Of a DNA stretch of 56,548 bases, positions 23,094 through 31,904 are shown piece after piece (the first letter of the stretch is position 1; the number at the start of each line of letters is the position of its first letter). The translations under genes and the position numbers were made by a program. Under the pieces are notes generated by a model that saw only the letters and a program-made list of their open reading frames with translations, had not been told where the DNA came from and searched no databases. The stretch spans positions 1 to 56,548 of the IMG/VR virus record IMGVR_UViG_3300031521_000080. One strand, written 5' to 3'. This stretch comes from a virus.

Positions 23094-26000
23094 TGTTCCC
23101 TCCCTCCGAAGACGTAGTTCAGCTTGCGCACCGTGGAGTGCAGGGACTCCGGCACCGTCTCAGCCTTGGGGTTGATCACGTTCAGGTTCTCGATGACGAT
23201 CTGCTTGCTCGGAGCCTGCCCGCTTCCCCCCTGCCCTGATACGCCGCTGGAGCCCGGTCCACCAAAACCGGGAAGGGTGGGGCCGGAGTTGTTGCTCGGA
23301 ACCAGTCCACCGCCGTCGAAGAAGCTGAGGGTGCCTGTGGACTCCTTGGGCTTGCCCTGCACCGACATGGCCTTCTGGAGCATCGCGGAGTAGGACATGA
23401 TCCCGGAGTTGAGCTTGGCCAAGTTCTCCAGCCCGACCCGGTCGACGATGGCCTTGCGCACCACGAACTCACCGGGGGTGAGCATGGCCGGGACGGTGTC
23501 ACTGTTGCCTCGTCCGGGGACTCCGCCGCCTCCGGCGCGCTCGATCACTCCACCGTTGTGCTTACCCTGCTCCCCCAGCCCGAAGCGATTCCGCAGCCAG
23601 TTGTTGAAAGCCGTGATCGGGTTGAACTCCGAGATGCCCTTGATGGCCTGACTCCACCACCGACCGACGTTGTCGGCGGCAGTCCTGAAGGGGGTCACGA
23701 CGTTGGCACTCCACCAGTTGGCGACGTTGTTCGCTGCGGTCCTGAAGGGGGTCACGACGCTGGCGTTCCACCAGTTCGAGACGTTGTTCGCTGCGGTCCT
23801 GAACGGGCCAACGACGCTGGCGTTCCACCAGTTGGCGACGTTGTTGGCAGCCGTCCGGAAGGGAACCACGATGTTGGTGTTCCACCCGGCTGTGATGCCG
23901 TTGACGAAAGCAGTCCATCCGGCAGTGATGCCGTCGATGCCCAGCATGAACGGGACGCCGATGTTGTCGTTCCACCACTGGCCGAGGGAGGTGATCCACG
24001 TATTGAACGGGACAACCACGTTGTCGTTCCAGCCCTGCCCGACAGAAGTGGCCCACGCAGTGAGGGGCTGGACGACGTAGAGGTCCCAGTTCTCCTTGAT
24101 CCCTGCGGTGTTCATGTCCCAGATCTCGCCGATGGTTCCGGAGAGGTTGCTCATCGGGACGACGACCTGATCGTTCCACCACGTGGCGATGTTGGTGGCT
24201 GCGGTGGTGAAGGGGATCACGACGCTGTCGTTCCACCACGTGCTGATGTTGGTGGCCGAGGTGGTGAAGGGGACCACGACCCCGTCGTTCCACCATCCTG
24301 TGATCCGCTCAATGCCTCGGGACCATTCGGGGACCACGGTGTCGGTCCACCACGAGCTGATGCCCTTGGCGGTGTCCTCGAACCACTTGGCGATGTCCTT
24401 GTTCATCTGGGCGCGGTCCTCTTCGGACCCACCCGCGTAGGCGGCTGTCGCACCGACACCAGCACCGATGGCCGCACCCGGAACCGCACCGATGCCTGCG
24501 AAGAAGGAGCCGATCAGCGCTCCGATGCCTGCGCCTGTGGATGCCCCGGAGAGCATGTTGCCACCGGTCCTCTGGGACGCGCCTGCTGCCCCCTCAGGGG
24601 CGGCATTGGAGATCGCGTCGCCGACGAGGCTGCCGACGATGCTGGCGATCATCCCGGCGATACCACCAGCACCCTTGAGGACCGTGCCTGCCTTGCCGAG
24701 CGCTCCACCCTTGGCGACGTTCGGGCCTATGGGGGCGTACCCGCCACCCGGCAGCTTCTGGCCGCCCTTGATGGGCATCGGGCCCACGGGGGCGTACCCG
24801 CCACCCGGCAGCTTCCCTCCGGGCACAGTAGTCGGCAGGGCAGCCTTGGGTCCAAGAGCCATGCCCCAGTTGCCTGAGAAGGCTGCCCGGAGCCGGGTGA
24901 CCATGGCAGCCAGCGAGCCTGCCTTCTGGAGCTTCAGCAGCCAGCCGATGAAGTTCTCGATGCCGGTGAACTTGGCCACGAAGGACAGGGCGGCGATGGC
25001 GGCGAACCCAACGGCCAGACCCTTGAGGATGTCTCCGACGACAGGCATCTTCAGGAGCATGTTGAGGACGTCGAGCAGGCTGTTCAGGACATCGAAGAAG
25101 ACGGCAGTGGCGTCACTGCTGACAAGCTCGACGATCAGGTCGATGAGCTTGGTGAGGGTGTCGATGAACTTCGGCCCGATCTCGGCCTTGGAGAAGCTGT
25201 CCAGCAGTTTGGCCAGCTTGGGACCGAGGTCGTCGGTGATCTTGCGGAAGATCTCCGTCATCACCTTGATGTTGGTGACGTCCCCGGACTCCTTGGTGAA
25301 CCACGAGAAGAAGGTGCCGAACAGCCGGGAGATCTCAGACAGAAGAGGCTTGATGTTCTCCAGCCATTTCTGGAAAGGAGAGTCCTTCTTGGACGCTTCC
25401 TCACTGGTCTTCAGCCAACCCTCGGTGGCCTTCTGGATCCCGTCGGAGATCCACGTGGCGAAGGCTTCGGCACCCTTGGCGTAGTTGAAGATGGTCTTGC
25501 CGATGTTCTTGATGATCTCCCACCACTGGCGGAGGGTCCCGAGGACACCCTTGGTCCCATTCTCCTTGTCCCCCATCAGCCACTTGCCGAGGGACCCACT
25601 CTTGCGGGCCTCGTTGACCATGGCCGCGATGTTCTCGGTGCCCTTCTTGAACCCCTTGGTGAGTTCGGTCAGGAACGGCATGGCGATGACGGCGAGGTCC
25701 TTGAAGATCCCCCACAGGGTGTTCAGCCCGGCCCCGATGTTCTTGATGACCGGGATGTTCGCCTTGCCCAGCAGGACGAGATCGGACTTCCACTCGGGGG
25801 AGGTGATCATGCTGAGGAACTGGTGAGCGACGTCGCCGAGGGCTCCTGCGGTGTCGGACAGCAGGCTCTGGACGGTGGGGAGCATCGACTTGAGCTTGCT
25901 GGTGTCTCCGACGATCTTGGAGAAGAAGGACTCCTGCACGGTCTTCTTGACCTTCTGCCACGCACCGTCCATGGCGACCAGCGCCTCAACGAACTTCCGT

Positions 26001-27331
26001 GCAGAGGGAGAGAGCTTGTTCAGGGCGTCGAGGTAGGCGTTCTCTGCCGTGGCCGCAGCTCCGGTGGCACCCGAGCCTCCACGACGGGCGTTGATCAGGT
26101 CGATCTGGGCATCACGCTGCCGGTTGATGGCGTCGGTGAGGGCACGCTGGGCCATGATGACCTCACGGTCGGCCTTCATGCCCTCCTTCTTCATCTTGGC
26201 GAGGTCTTCGGCGTTCTTCTTGTTCTCCTCGCCGACCTTCTGCTCTTCCTCCAGAGCCTCCTTGTAGGCAGCCTCAGCGGCCATCCGGTCACCCTGTGAG
26301 GCTCCGGGGTCGGCCATCGTGCGCTGGTACTCCTCGTAGGCCAGCCGGGAGTTGGCAGCGGCCCTCAGGGCGGACAGGGCGGAGTCGTCGACCGCACGCT
26401 GCAAGTCCTTGAGCCGCTTGATGTAGCCCTTCCGTGCGTCGTTCAGGTCGTCCTGTGCGAACTTCACGTCCTGAATGGAGCGGCGGTAGGCCTCCTGAGC
26501 CCGGTTGATCTTCTCCTGAAGAGTCAGTTCCGCCTGCTTGGGGGCCCCACCGGAGGAGGCAGCCTTGGTCTTGGCCTTCTTGGCGGCACCGAAGGCCTTG
26601 AACGCCCCGCCGATACCGGAGAACCCCACCTTCAGGGCTGCCACCACGGACAGCAGGGAGAAGAGAGCAGGGATGACCCCGAGGGCAGCTCCACCGATCT
26701 GGCCGAGCACAGAGACCAGCCCAATACCTGCGCCGCCCAGCGCACCGATGCCTGCGATCAGGGGGTTGATCAGCGCGAGGACACCAGCGATCAGGGGGAT
26801 CAGGGCGATGAAGGGAGGAGTCAGCTTGGGACGCCACTTGCCCAGCCTGTCGAACTGGTTGTTGATCTTCTCGATGGGACCCACAGCCCGCTGCACACCA
26901 CGCTGGAAGTTGGACATCTGGGCGTTGGCAGGGATCAGCGCCCTCGTCGATGCGTTGGTGTTGCGAGCCAAGTTGCCGTGGTGGGAGGCAGCCTGCTTGA
27001 TGGTGTTGTTCGCTGAGCTGAGGACGGTGTTGGTCTTGGAGGTGGCAGCTCCCAGTGCTCCGGAGGCTGCTGCCCCTTCCTTGACGGCAGAGTTGTGGTC
27101 CCTGTGTGCCTCAGAGCTGGAGTGCATCGCATTGGTGTCGCTGCCCACAGCCTTGGCGTGGCGCTCCACCGCAGAGGTGGCCCCCTTCGACCCCGAGAGG
27201 GAGGAGGCGTTGAGTGCAGCCTCTTCGGCCCGGAGTTCGGCAAGGTCACGCTTGGCCTGACGGGCTGCGCGGGAGAGGGCTGAGAAATCGGCAATGGCCT
27301 TGTAGACGACCCGGGTCTCGTTCTCGGCCAT
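23090..27331 (-). CDS. Tape measure protein
   Basis: 1413 residues; at roughly 0.15 nm per residue this predicts a tail near 210 nm. The first 140 residues are coiled coil. A hydrophobic block (about 170-260, PFIALIPLIAGVLALINPL and following) and another near 915-985 could cross a membrane during injection. Long helical stretches (about 280-400) follow. Residues about 1005-1230 hold Trp-rich 19-residue repeats. A PGGGYAP(V/I)GP repeat is near 840-870. It starts after GGAGG and follows the assembly chaperones, as is universal in siphoviruses. Confidence 0.96.
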   Translation of the reverse strand: MAENETRVVYKAIADFSALSRAARQAKRDLAELRAEEAALNASSLSGSKGATSAVERHAKAVGSDTNAMHSSSEAHRDHNSAVKEGAAASGALGAATSKTNTVLSSANNTIKQAASHHGNLARNTNASTRALIPANAQMSNFQRGVQRAVGPIEKINNQFDRLGKWRPKLTPPFIALIPLIAGVLALINPLIAGIGALGGAGIGLVSVLGQIGGAALGVIPALFSLLSVVAALKVGFSGIGGAFKAFGAAKKAKTKAASSGGAPKQAELTLQEKINRAQEAYRRSIQDVKFAQDDLNDARKGYIKRLKDLQRAVDDSALSALRAAANSRLAYEEYQRTMADPGASQGDRMAAEAAYKEALEEEQKVGEENKKNAEDLAKMKKEGMKADREVIMAQRALTDAINRQRDAQIDLINARRGGSGATGAAATAENAYLDALNKLSPSARKFVEALVAMDGAWQKVKKTVQESFFSKIVGDTSKLKSMLPTVQSLLSDTAGALGDVAHQFLSMITSPEWKSDLVLLGKANIPVIKNIGAGLNTLWGIFKDLAVIAMPFLTELTKGFKKGTENIAAMVNEARKSGSLGKWLMGDKENGTKGVLGTLRQWWEIIKNIGKTIFNYAKGAEAFATWISDGIQKATEGWLKTSEEASKKDSPFQKWLENIKPLLSEISRLFGTFFSWFTKESGDVTNIKVMTEIFRKITDDLGPKLAKLLDSFSKAEIGPKFIDTLTKLIDLIVELVSSDATAVFFDVLNSLLDVLNMLLKMPVVGDILKGLAVGFAAIAALSFVAKFTGIENFIGWLLKLQKAGSLAAMVTRLRAAFSGNWGMALGPKAALPTTVPGGKLPGGGYAPVGPMPIKGGQKLPGGGYAPIGPNVAKGGALGKAGTVLKGAGGIAGMIASIVGSLVGDAISNAAPEGAAGASQRTGGNMLSGASTGAGIGALIGSFFAGIGAVPGAAIGAGVGATAAYAGGSEEDRAQMNKDIAKWFEDTAKGISSWWTDTVVPEWSRGIERITGWWNDGVVVPFTTSATNISTWWNDSVVIPFTTAATNIATWWNDQVVVPMSNLSGTIGEIWDMNTAGIKENWDLYVVQPLTAWATSVGQGWNDNVVVPFNTWITSLGQWWNDNIGVPFMLGIDGITAGWTAFVNGITAGWNTNIVVPFRTAANNVANWWNASVVGPFRTAANNVSNWWNASVVTPFRTAANNVANWWSANVVTPFRTAADNVGRWWSQAIKGISEFNPITAFNNWLRNRFGLGEQGKHNGGVIERAGGGGVPGRGNSDTVPAMLTPGEFVVRKAIVDRVGLENLAKLNSGIMSYSAMLQKAMSVQGKPKESTGTLSFFDGGGLVPSNNSGPTLPGFGGPGSSGVSGQGGSGQAPSKQIVIENLNVINPKAETVPESLHSTVRKLNYVFGGREQ
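23640..24320 (-). repeat. Tandem 57-bp (19-residue) Trp-rich repeats in the tape measure gene
   Basis: Units such as NVANWWNASVVGPFRTAAN, NVSNWWNASVVTPFRTAAN and NVANWWSANVVTPFRTAAD follow each other with 19-residue period; degenerate units (NISTWWNDSVVIPFTTAAT, RITGWWNDGVVVPFTTSAT) precede them. The Trp-Trp spacing fits a repeating helical tail-length ruler segment. Confidence 0.85.
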
Positions 27332-27347
27332 TGCCCACCTCCTCCTG

Positions 27348-28342
27348 CTAGATCATCTTTCCGCGCTGGTCGAGCCCGCCTACCATCCCCCGGAGCCTCT
27401 CGAAGGACCCGTTGGAGTTCTTCGCTAGAGCCCTCGCGATGGCGTCGTTCGGGTCAATGTCTGCTGCCTTGCCGGAAGCCGGTGTGGCTGCCTGCTCTGG
27501 GATGACGAGTCCCAGCATCGCGCCCTCGATGTCGTCGAAGGCCAACATGCTGACCTCTTCGAGAGCTTCCTTCTTGTCCTTCGCCTCGGACATGTATCCG
27601 TTGACGATGTACCTGCCGAGACTCCGGGCCAGCCAAGAGAACCGCCCGTCCTCCCGGCGCTGCTGGAGGAACCTCCGCTGCTGGATGGCTGCGGTGATCT
27701 GCCGGAGGCGGCACAGGGGAAGGTTCCAGATGACCTTGTCGGCCCAGCCGTACTCCGCCGACACGAGGTCGAAGGCTGCGGAGAACCCACCGAGAAGGCC
27801 ATCAGGATCTAGGCCTTCGAGCTTGCCTTGGAGGATGCGCTCTGCTTCGCGACTGCGCTCGTCCGCTGTACCTGAAGAAGCAGAGCCAGACGTTTTCCCA
27901 GAGCCACGATGTGGGGGGCCTCGACCTTGATGATCTGCTCCAAGATGGTGACGAGGTCGTCGATCTCCGGGTCGGCCAGCTCCAGACGAAGCTCGTCGGC
28001 CAGCTGGGCGTTCTCCGCCTGCTGTGCCTTGGTGAGCTTCGCTCCCTCATGGAGGTTCGCCGGGGAGACCATCCGGTTGATGAACTCCACGGTCTCCTCT
28101 TCGGCATCCGGGATGGCGAAGACGATGGCCCCGACCAGCTGGCCCGCGAACTCCTCCGTGGAGGTCTCCGCGTTGAACTTCAAGGTGGGAATGACCTCTG
28201 CCGCGCCCCGGGTGAGGATCTTCAGCAGAGCCATCAGGCCACGCGTCTTGAGGCGCTCGACCTTGATGGGGGTACCCGACTCCAAAGACAGCGGAGTGGA
28301 CTCCGCTTCCAGCGTGTCGATGTCAGTGTTACCGGTCGTCAT
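27348..28342 (-). CDS. Tail assembly chaperone frameshift product (gpGT-like)
   Basis: This is the long form made by -1 slippage at 27893-27899. After ...HIVALGK the ribosome continues TSGSASSGTADERSREAERI and on through LLGGFSAAFDLVSAEYGWADKVIWNLPLCRL to MI. The -1 frame is open from the slip site to 27348. The extension matches the T part of lambda gpGT by position, length and the tail-like WxLP motif. The 138-codon reading that starts at 27764 is only the distal part of this extension. The long form bridges tape measure and tail tube protein during assembly. Confidence 0.85.
27809..28342 (-). CDS. Tail assembly chaperone, short form (gpG-like)
   Basis: 177 residues, the zero-frame product: an N-terminal beta segment, VERLKTRGLMALLKILTRGAAEV, an acidic helical centre, and a Lys/Ser/Ala tail after the slip site. 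It lies between the major tail protein and tape measure genes. A palindrome copy (28362-28373) lies just upstream. Confidence 0.85.
   Translation of the reverse strand: MTTGNTDIDTLEAESTPLSLESGTPIKVERLKTRGLMALLKILTRGAAEVIPTLKFNAETSTEEFAGQLVGAIVFAIPDAEEETVEFINRMVSPANLHEGAKLTKAQQAENAQLADELRLELADPEIDDLVTILEQIIKVEAPHIVALGKRLALLLQVQRTSAVAKQSASSKASSKA
27893..27899 (-). other. Programmed -1 frameshift site GGGAAAA
   Basis: On the minus strand CTG-GGA-AAA-CGT contains the canonical slippery heptamer G-GGA-AAA. Slipping back one base joins the gpG-like frame to the T-like frame, which has no stop before 27348. Confidence 0.85.
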
Positions 28343-28385
28343 GCGACTCTCTTTCCTAGTTGTTTCTGAAAATCAGGGCCTAGCG

Positions 28386-28967
28386 TCAGAGCGGACGGCT
28401 CAGCAGGTGTCCGATGCGCTTGGTCGGCTGGCCGGTGCGGCTGTCGATGACTGCCCCACCCTTCTCGTCCACCGAGGAGAACAGTGCGGAACCGTTGTAG
28501 TTCAGCAGCAGGCCTTCCTTGTAGGACGGGCCGTCGAAGCTGAAGGGCTGGAACTGGACCTTGTAGAGCACGAAGTCCAACAGGCGCACGATGCCTTCGG
28601 CGTCCTTGGAGGGCACCCGGACGACCATCGGTCGCGGCTGGGTGTTCATGGTGTTCTCTTCCCACAGGGGGAGAGTGAAGGTCTGGTCCGCGCCCGTGCC
28701 GGAGCTGGCCACGACGGAGCCGGAGATCAGGCTCAGGGTCTGGAACGGGATGTATCCGCCCTGAATGGTGACATTGACTTTATTTGCCCAGTACCACGTG
28801 GACAGGATGGTGTCGTCGCCAGTGTTGTCGTAGCTGTCCTGATCCAGCTCAAGGGAGCCGGAGCGGATGCCGTAGATGTCGCCGAAGGTCTCTTCGAGAC
28901 CAGTTGCGCCGTCCAAGATGGCGGCGTGGCTGATCGAAAATCCCTCGAAAGTCGTAGAGCCTGCCAT
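28386..28967 (-). CDS. Major tail (tube) protein
   Basis: 193 residues, beta-rich, with GSLELDQDSYDNTGDDTILSTWYWANKVNVTIQGGYIPF typical of tail tube subunits in actinophages. The position directly before the frameshifted chaperones is diagnostic. AAGGAG precedes the ATG. A GGCCGATCTT element lies 58 nt upstream. It would polymerise into stacked hexamer rings around the tape measure. Confidence 0.88.
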   Translation of the reverse strand: MAGSTTFEGFSISHAAILDGATGLEETFGDIYGIRSGSLELDQDSYDNTGDDTILSTWYWANKVNVTIQGGYIPFQTLSLISGSVVASSGTGADQTFTLPLWEENTMNTQPRPMVVRVPSKDAEGIVRLLDFVLYKVQFQPFSFDGPSYKEGLLLNYNGSALFSSVDEKGGAVIDSRTGQPTKRIGHLLSRPL

Positions 28968-29025
28968 GGTCGGTCTCCTTCAGAACGAGTGGCAAGGGAA
29001 TGGTTCGGATTCTTGCCTACCCATG

Positions 29026-29035
29026 AAGATCGGCC
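29026..29035 (-). promoter_or_regulatory. GGCCGATCTT element, site 1 (major tail gene)
   Basis: Exact 10-mer 58 nt before the major tail start. GAGGCCATC stands 19 nt further upstream, as part of the end of the preceding gene. Confidence 0.45.
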
Positions 29036-29048
29036 CCGGGCTTCCGGC

Positions 29049-29351
29049 CTAGTAGATGGCCTCCGACTCGACCAGCTCACCGAGAAGGTTGAACCTGTGG
29101 AGGACCCTCAGCACTGGCTTGCCCTGCTGCCGCATGGTCTTCTTGCAGTCGTCACAGGACAGCTCCACGAGGTTCCCCTCCACGATCTTGGGGTGTTCCC
29201 CGGCGACCATGGTCTTGGCCAGCAGGCGGCGGGCTCCTGTCGGGCACCGCAGCTCCACGATCCGGGAGACCGCTCTGGTGATCCTCGTGTCGAGCTGAGG
29301 GTTCTCCTTCTTTCGGGGAAGCTGGTCGGGAGGGACTCTCCTATCAGGCAT
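29049..29351 (-). CDS. Small zinc-finger-like protein (Com-like)
   Basis: 100 residues from ATG 29351, which has GAGGAG 5 nt upstream; the GTG at 29357 is too close to that site. CPTG and CDDCKK supply three cysteines for a small metal site, and the end reads PVLRVLHRFNLLGELVESEAIY, a pattern common in short phage zinc proteins. Com-type proteins of Mu-like phages regulate translation; that role here is only a guess. It overlaps the glycosyltransferase gene. Confidence 0.65.
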   Translation of the reverse strand: MPDRRVPPDQLPRKKENPQLDTRITRAVSRIVELRCPTGARRLLAKTMVAGEHPKIVEGNLVELSCDDCKKTMRQQGKPVLRVLHRFNLLGELVESEAIY

Positions 29352-30498
29352 GGTCACTCCTCGCGATCTGGGCCAAGGTCCACAGGCGCTCGCCCTGCTC
29401 CTTGGGCAGGTTGGTCTTGAGCTTCAGGAACAGCTTCTCGACCACGGCATCCCAGCTGTGCGCCTGCGGGATGATCTTGGCGGCGAGCTGGCCCTTCTCC
29501 TGTGCCTCGTTGCGGTGCTGGAAGACGTGGAGCATCAGCCGGGCGAGATCCTCGACGGACGCCCGAGCGTTGAACGTTTCTGGAAAATCAGGGCTGACCG
29601 GCTCCAGCGTGTAGGCCAACGGGTAGGAGTAGGCCGGGTCGAGCCACTGGGTGTGGCCGGACCAGTTGGTCGCGATGACCGGGCCCCCTGTGCTCATGAA
29701 CTCCAGCGCCGGGACGTTCTTGCCTTCGCCACGGGACGGTGCGAGCAGGCAGTGCTGGACCTTGTAGAACTCGCGCACCAGCTCGGTGGGCCAGATGTCG
29801 TAGAAGATCCGCAGGGAGGAGAACTCGTCCCCTGTCTCCGGGTCGATGTCCCGGTACAGGTCCTCGATCTTGTGGTGCAGGCCGGGAGCGGTGGTCTTCA
29901 GGCTGAGACGGGCCCAGCGCCAGAACTCTGGGTCCATCGAGCGCGCGAGCCGGAACGCCTCAATGGTCCGCCACGGATCCTTCCGCTCGGAGAGGACTCC
30001 GATCTGGGCGAAGTAGAACTCCTTGGTGTCCCAGTCCCGGTCGAACATGTAGGGCCACATGGTGGGGTCGAAGCCGCCCTGCTGGACAAAGGCGGGGCCG
30101 TCGAAGTAGGGCTCGATGCAGGCCGGGTCGAGGTCGGAGTAGCCGACGAAGACGTCGAAGTTCTTCATCCGAGCCCGCAGGGTCTTACGGGTCCTCTTGG
30201 CGAGGTTGAGCAGGTTCGAGTACTCCCACATCGTCCACGCGACCTTGACCCCCACCTGAGGGGCAATCTCGTCAGGGCACTGGAGCTGGCCCGGGTCGAT
30301 GTGGTTGATGTAGAGGTCGAACGGAGCCGCCAGCTCCTTGGTCAGGAGGTTGGCCACGTCCTGTGGCAGAGGGGCGTCCACCGAGGTGGCTTGCAGGTAG
30401 ACGTCGGCTCCGTAGCGCATCAGCGCCTGAGCCAGACCGATCCCGTCCCCGCCGTAGCCGGAGTACGTGCTGATTGGTGATCGCAAAAGCACCTTCAT
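29344..30498 (-). CDS. GT-B glycosyltransferase (GT4-like)
   Basis: 384 residues. The N-terminal Rossmann half starts MKVLLRSPISTYSGYGGDGIGLAQAL. The C-terminal half has IGVLSERKDPWRTIEAF and APSRGEGKNVPALEFMSTGGPVIATNWSGHTQWL, the donor-binding region of GT4 enzymes including the E-x7-E-type acid pair. It transfers a sugar from a nucleotide donor. Its place between tail terminator and major tail genes suggests that a virion protein is the acceptor; defence against host nucleases by DNA glycosylation is less likely without base-modification genes nearby. Confidence 0.85.
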   Translation of the reverse strand: MKVLLRSPISTYSGYGGDGIGLAQALMRYGADVYLQATSVDAPLPQDVANLLTKELAAPFDLYINHIDPGQLQCPDEIAPQVGVKVAWTMWEYSNLLNLAKRTRKTLRARMKNFDVFVGYSDLDPACIEPYFDGPAFVQQGGFDPTMWPYMFDRDWDTKEFYFAQIGVLSERKDPWRTIEAFRLARSMDPEFWRWARLSLKTTAPGLHHKIEDLYRDIDPETGDEFSSLRIFYDIWPTELVREFYKVQHCLLAPSRGEGKNVPALEFMSTGGPVIATNWSGHTQWLDPAYSYPLAYTLEPVSPDFPETFNARASVEDLARLMLHVFQHRNEAQEKGQLAAKIIPQAHSWDAVVEKLFLKLKTNLPKEQGERLWTLAQIARSDHA

Positions 30499-30535
30499 GT
30501 TGGACCTCCTTGGGTCTCTCTTGTTTTCAGAATCG

Positions 30536-31045
30536 TTAGGGAATGTTCACGCCATACGTAAGACGGCCCATGTAGGCCCCGTCAGTGTCCCGGATGGGTG
30601 AGAGTGTGGGTCCGGACACGCGGAGGCTCCCAGCGACCACCACGCCCGTCTTGGAGGCCACCTGATCGGCAGTGCCCCAGACGAAGGGCATTCCACGCGA
30701 GGTGCCCGCGTCAGTGAGGTGCAGGTGCTTGTCGAGGACCTTCTGGATGCTTCCGATCTTGGTCTTGGCGTCGTTGACCTTGACCGACTTGTCGTCGTTG
30801 CGAGTCGGGTCGGCCCAGATGTCGATGACCAGCAGGGGGAAGGTCATCGTGTTGTGACCATTGGGGGAGGTCCACGTGCCGTCCTCGTTGATCACGATCA
30901 GGCACCGGCCCGTGTTCTCGACCTTCACGTTGATCGGGTTCTCGTCGAAGATCCACGTGTCCCAGCTCATCGAGCGCCCCAGCAGATCCCGCAGCGCCGG
31001 ATCCTGAGCGAGGAAGTTGCGGGTGGCCAGTGAGAGATCAGTCAT
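30536..31045 (-). CDS. Tail terminator protein
   Basis: 169 residues from ATG 31045, overlapping the gp10-like stop (ATGA). The fold pattern is that of lambda gpU/HK97 gp9 relatives: N-terminal helix LATRNFLAQDPALRDLLG, then strands CLIVINEDG and FPLLVIDIWADPTRN and a helix KTKIGSIQKVLDKHLH. The position after the gp10-like gene supports it. It caps the tail tube and joins it to the head. Confidence 0.72.
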   Translation of the reverse strand: MTDLSLATRNFLAQDPALRDLLGRSMSWDTWIFDENPINVKVENTGRCLIVINEDGTWTSPNGHNTMTFPLLVIDIWADPTRNDDKSVKVNDAKTKIGSIQKVLDKHLHLTDAGTSRGMPFVWGTADQVASKTGVVVAGSLRVSGPTLSPIRDTDGAYMGRLTYGVNIP

Positions 31046-31425
31046 TTCCGGAGTCCATTCAGCATGGCCTCGACCCACATGGGGTGCAGGGCAGCCAATG
31101 GTCTCATAAAGTCGTGGTCGCCGCGTGCGGAGGACTTGCCTGCCCAGTGAACTCCACGGCGCTTCTCGTAGATGGCGTAGTCGACAGGACCGGCATCGCC
31201 GTAGGAGATCTCACCCTCCCACGTGGCCATGCCCATGGCGTGCCCGGTGCTGACCTTACCGGATGCCTTCAGGGCTCCGGACTCCACGTGGACAGCTGCC
31301 TGTGTCGCTGCGAACCCGAAGTCGAGCACAGCCTTCAGACCCATCTTGGTCTTGGCTGTGGGCATCATCTCCAGCCGGGTCAGTTCCCTGTCGATGTCGG
31401 ACCAGTCGCTCGTGATCCTGATCAC
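31042..31425 (-). CDS. HK97 gp10-like neck protein
   Basis: 127 residues. It has the pattern of gp10-like proteins: an N-terminal helix MIRITSDWSDIDRELTRLE, AVLDFGFAATQAAVHVESGALKASGK, then beta YAIYEKRRGVHWAGK and a C-terminal HDFMRPLAA helix. It lies between stopper and terminator. It helps complete the head-tail interface. Confidence 0.78.
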   Translation of the reverse strand: MIRITSDWSDIDRELTRLEMMPTAKTKMGLKAVLDFGFAATQAAVHVESGALKASGKVSTGHAMGMATWEGEISYGDAGPVDYAIYEKRRGVHWAGKSSARGDHDFMRPLAALHPMWVEAMLNGLRK

Positions 31426-31874
31426 GGTACGAAGTCCTCAATGGGCTCTTCGGCGGGCCAGTTCTCGCCGTTCAGCTCCTGACCGGTCTCGATGATCTGG
31501 ACCTCGATGTGGTGCCGGTCGGAGAAGGCCACGACCTCGTCAGGGATGGAGCGGATCTCGAACGTGCCCGACACCGGGATCGCTCCGTGCTCGTTGGGGA
31601 TGGCCACGATCCGGTCCCCCGCCCTGATGGGCGCGTAGGGACCGGTGAGCATCACACCCACCCTGTCGGGTGCCTTGCCTGCGACCATGGCGGGGAGCGC
31701 GTCCTTGCCCTCGCGGATGAAGTTCATGTCGAGACGGCAGCGCAGGAACTGGAGCATGTCGTTGAGTGCAGGATCCGGGTCGGTCGCCTGCGCGTAGGCC
31801 ATGGTGGCGACGCCGTCCTCAACGGTCAGCGTGAGTCGCTCGACCCGCACTGCGGAGTTGAACAGGTGCTCCAT
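31422..31874 (-). CDS. Head-tail stopper
   Basis: 150 residues, mostly beta, with PIRAGDRIVAIPN and GTFEIRSIPDEV, as in SPP1 gp16/HK97 gp7-type stoppers, and an acidic C-terminus. It overlaps the gp10-like gene by 4 nt. A palindrome copy (31890-31901) is in the gap upstream. Confidence 0.65.
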   Translation of the reverse strand: MEHLFNSAVRVERLTLTVEDGVATMAYAQATDPDPALNDMLQFLRCRLDMNFIREGKDALPAMVAGKAPDRVGVMLTGPYAPIRAGDRIVAIPNEHGAIPVSGTFEIRSIPDEVVAFSDRHHIEVQIIETGQELNGENWPAEEPIEDFVP

Positions 31875-31904
31875 GGCTACTCCTTCCTTGTTTTGTGAAA
31901 TGTC

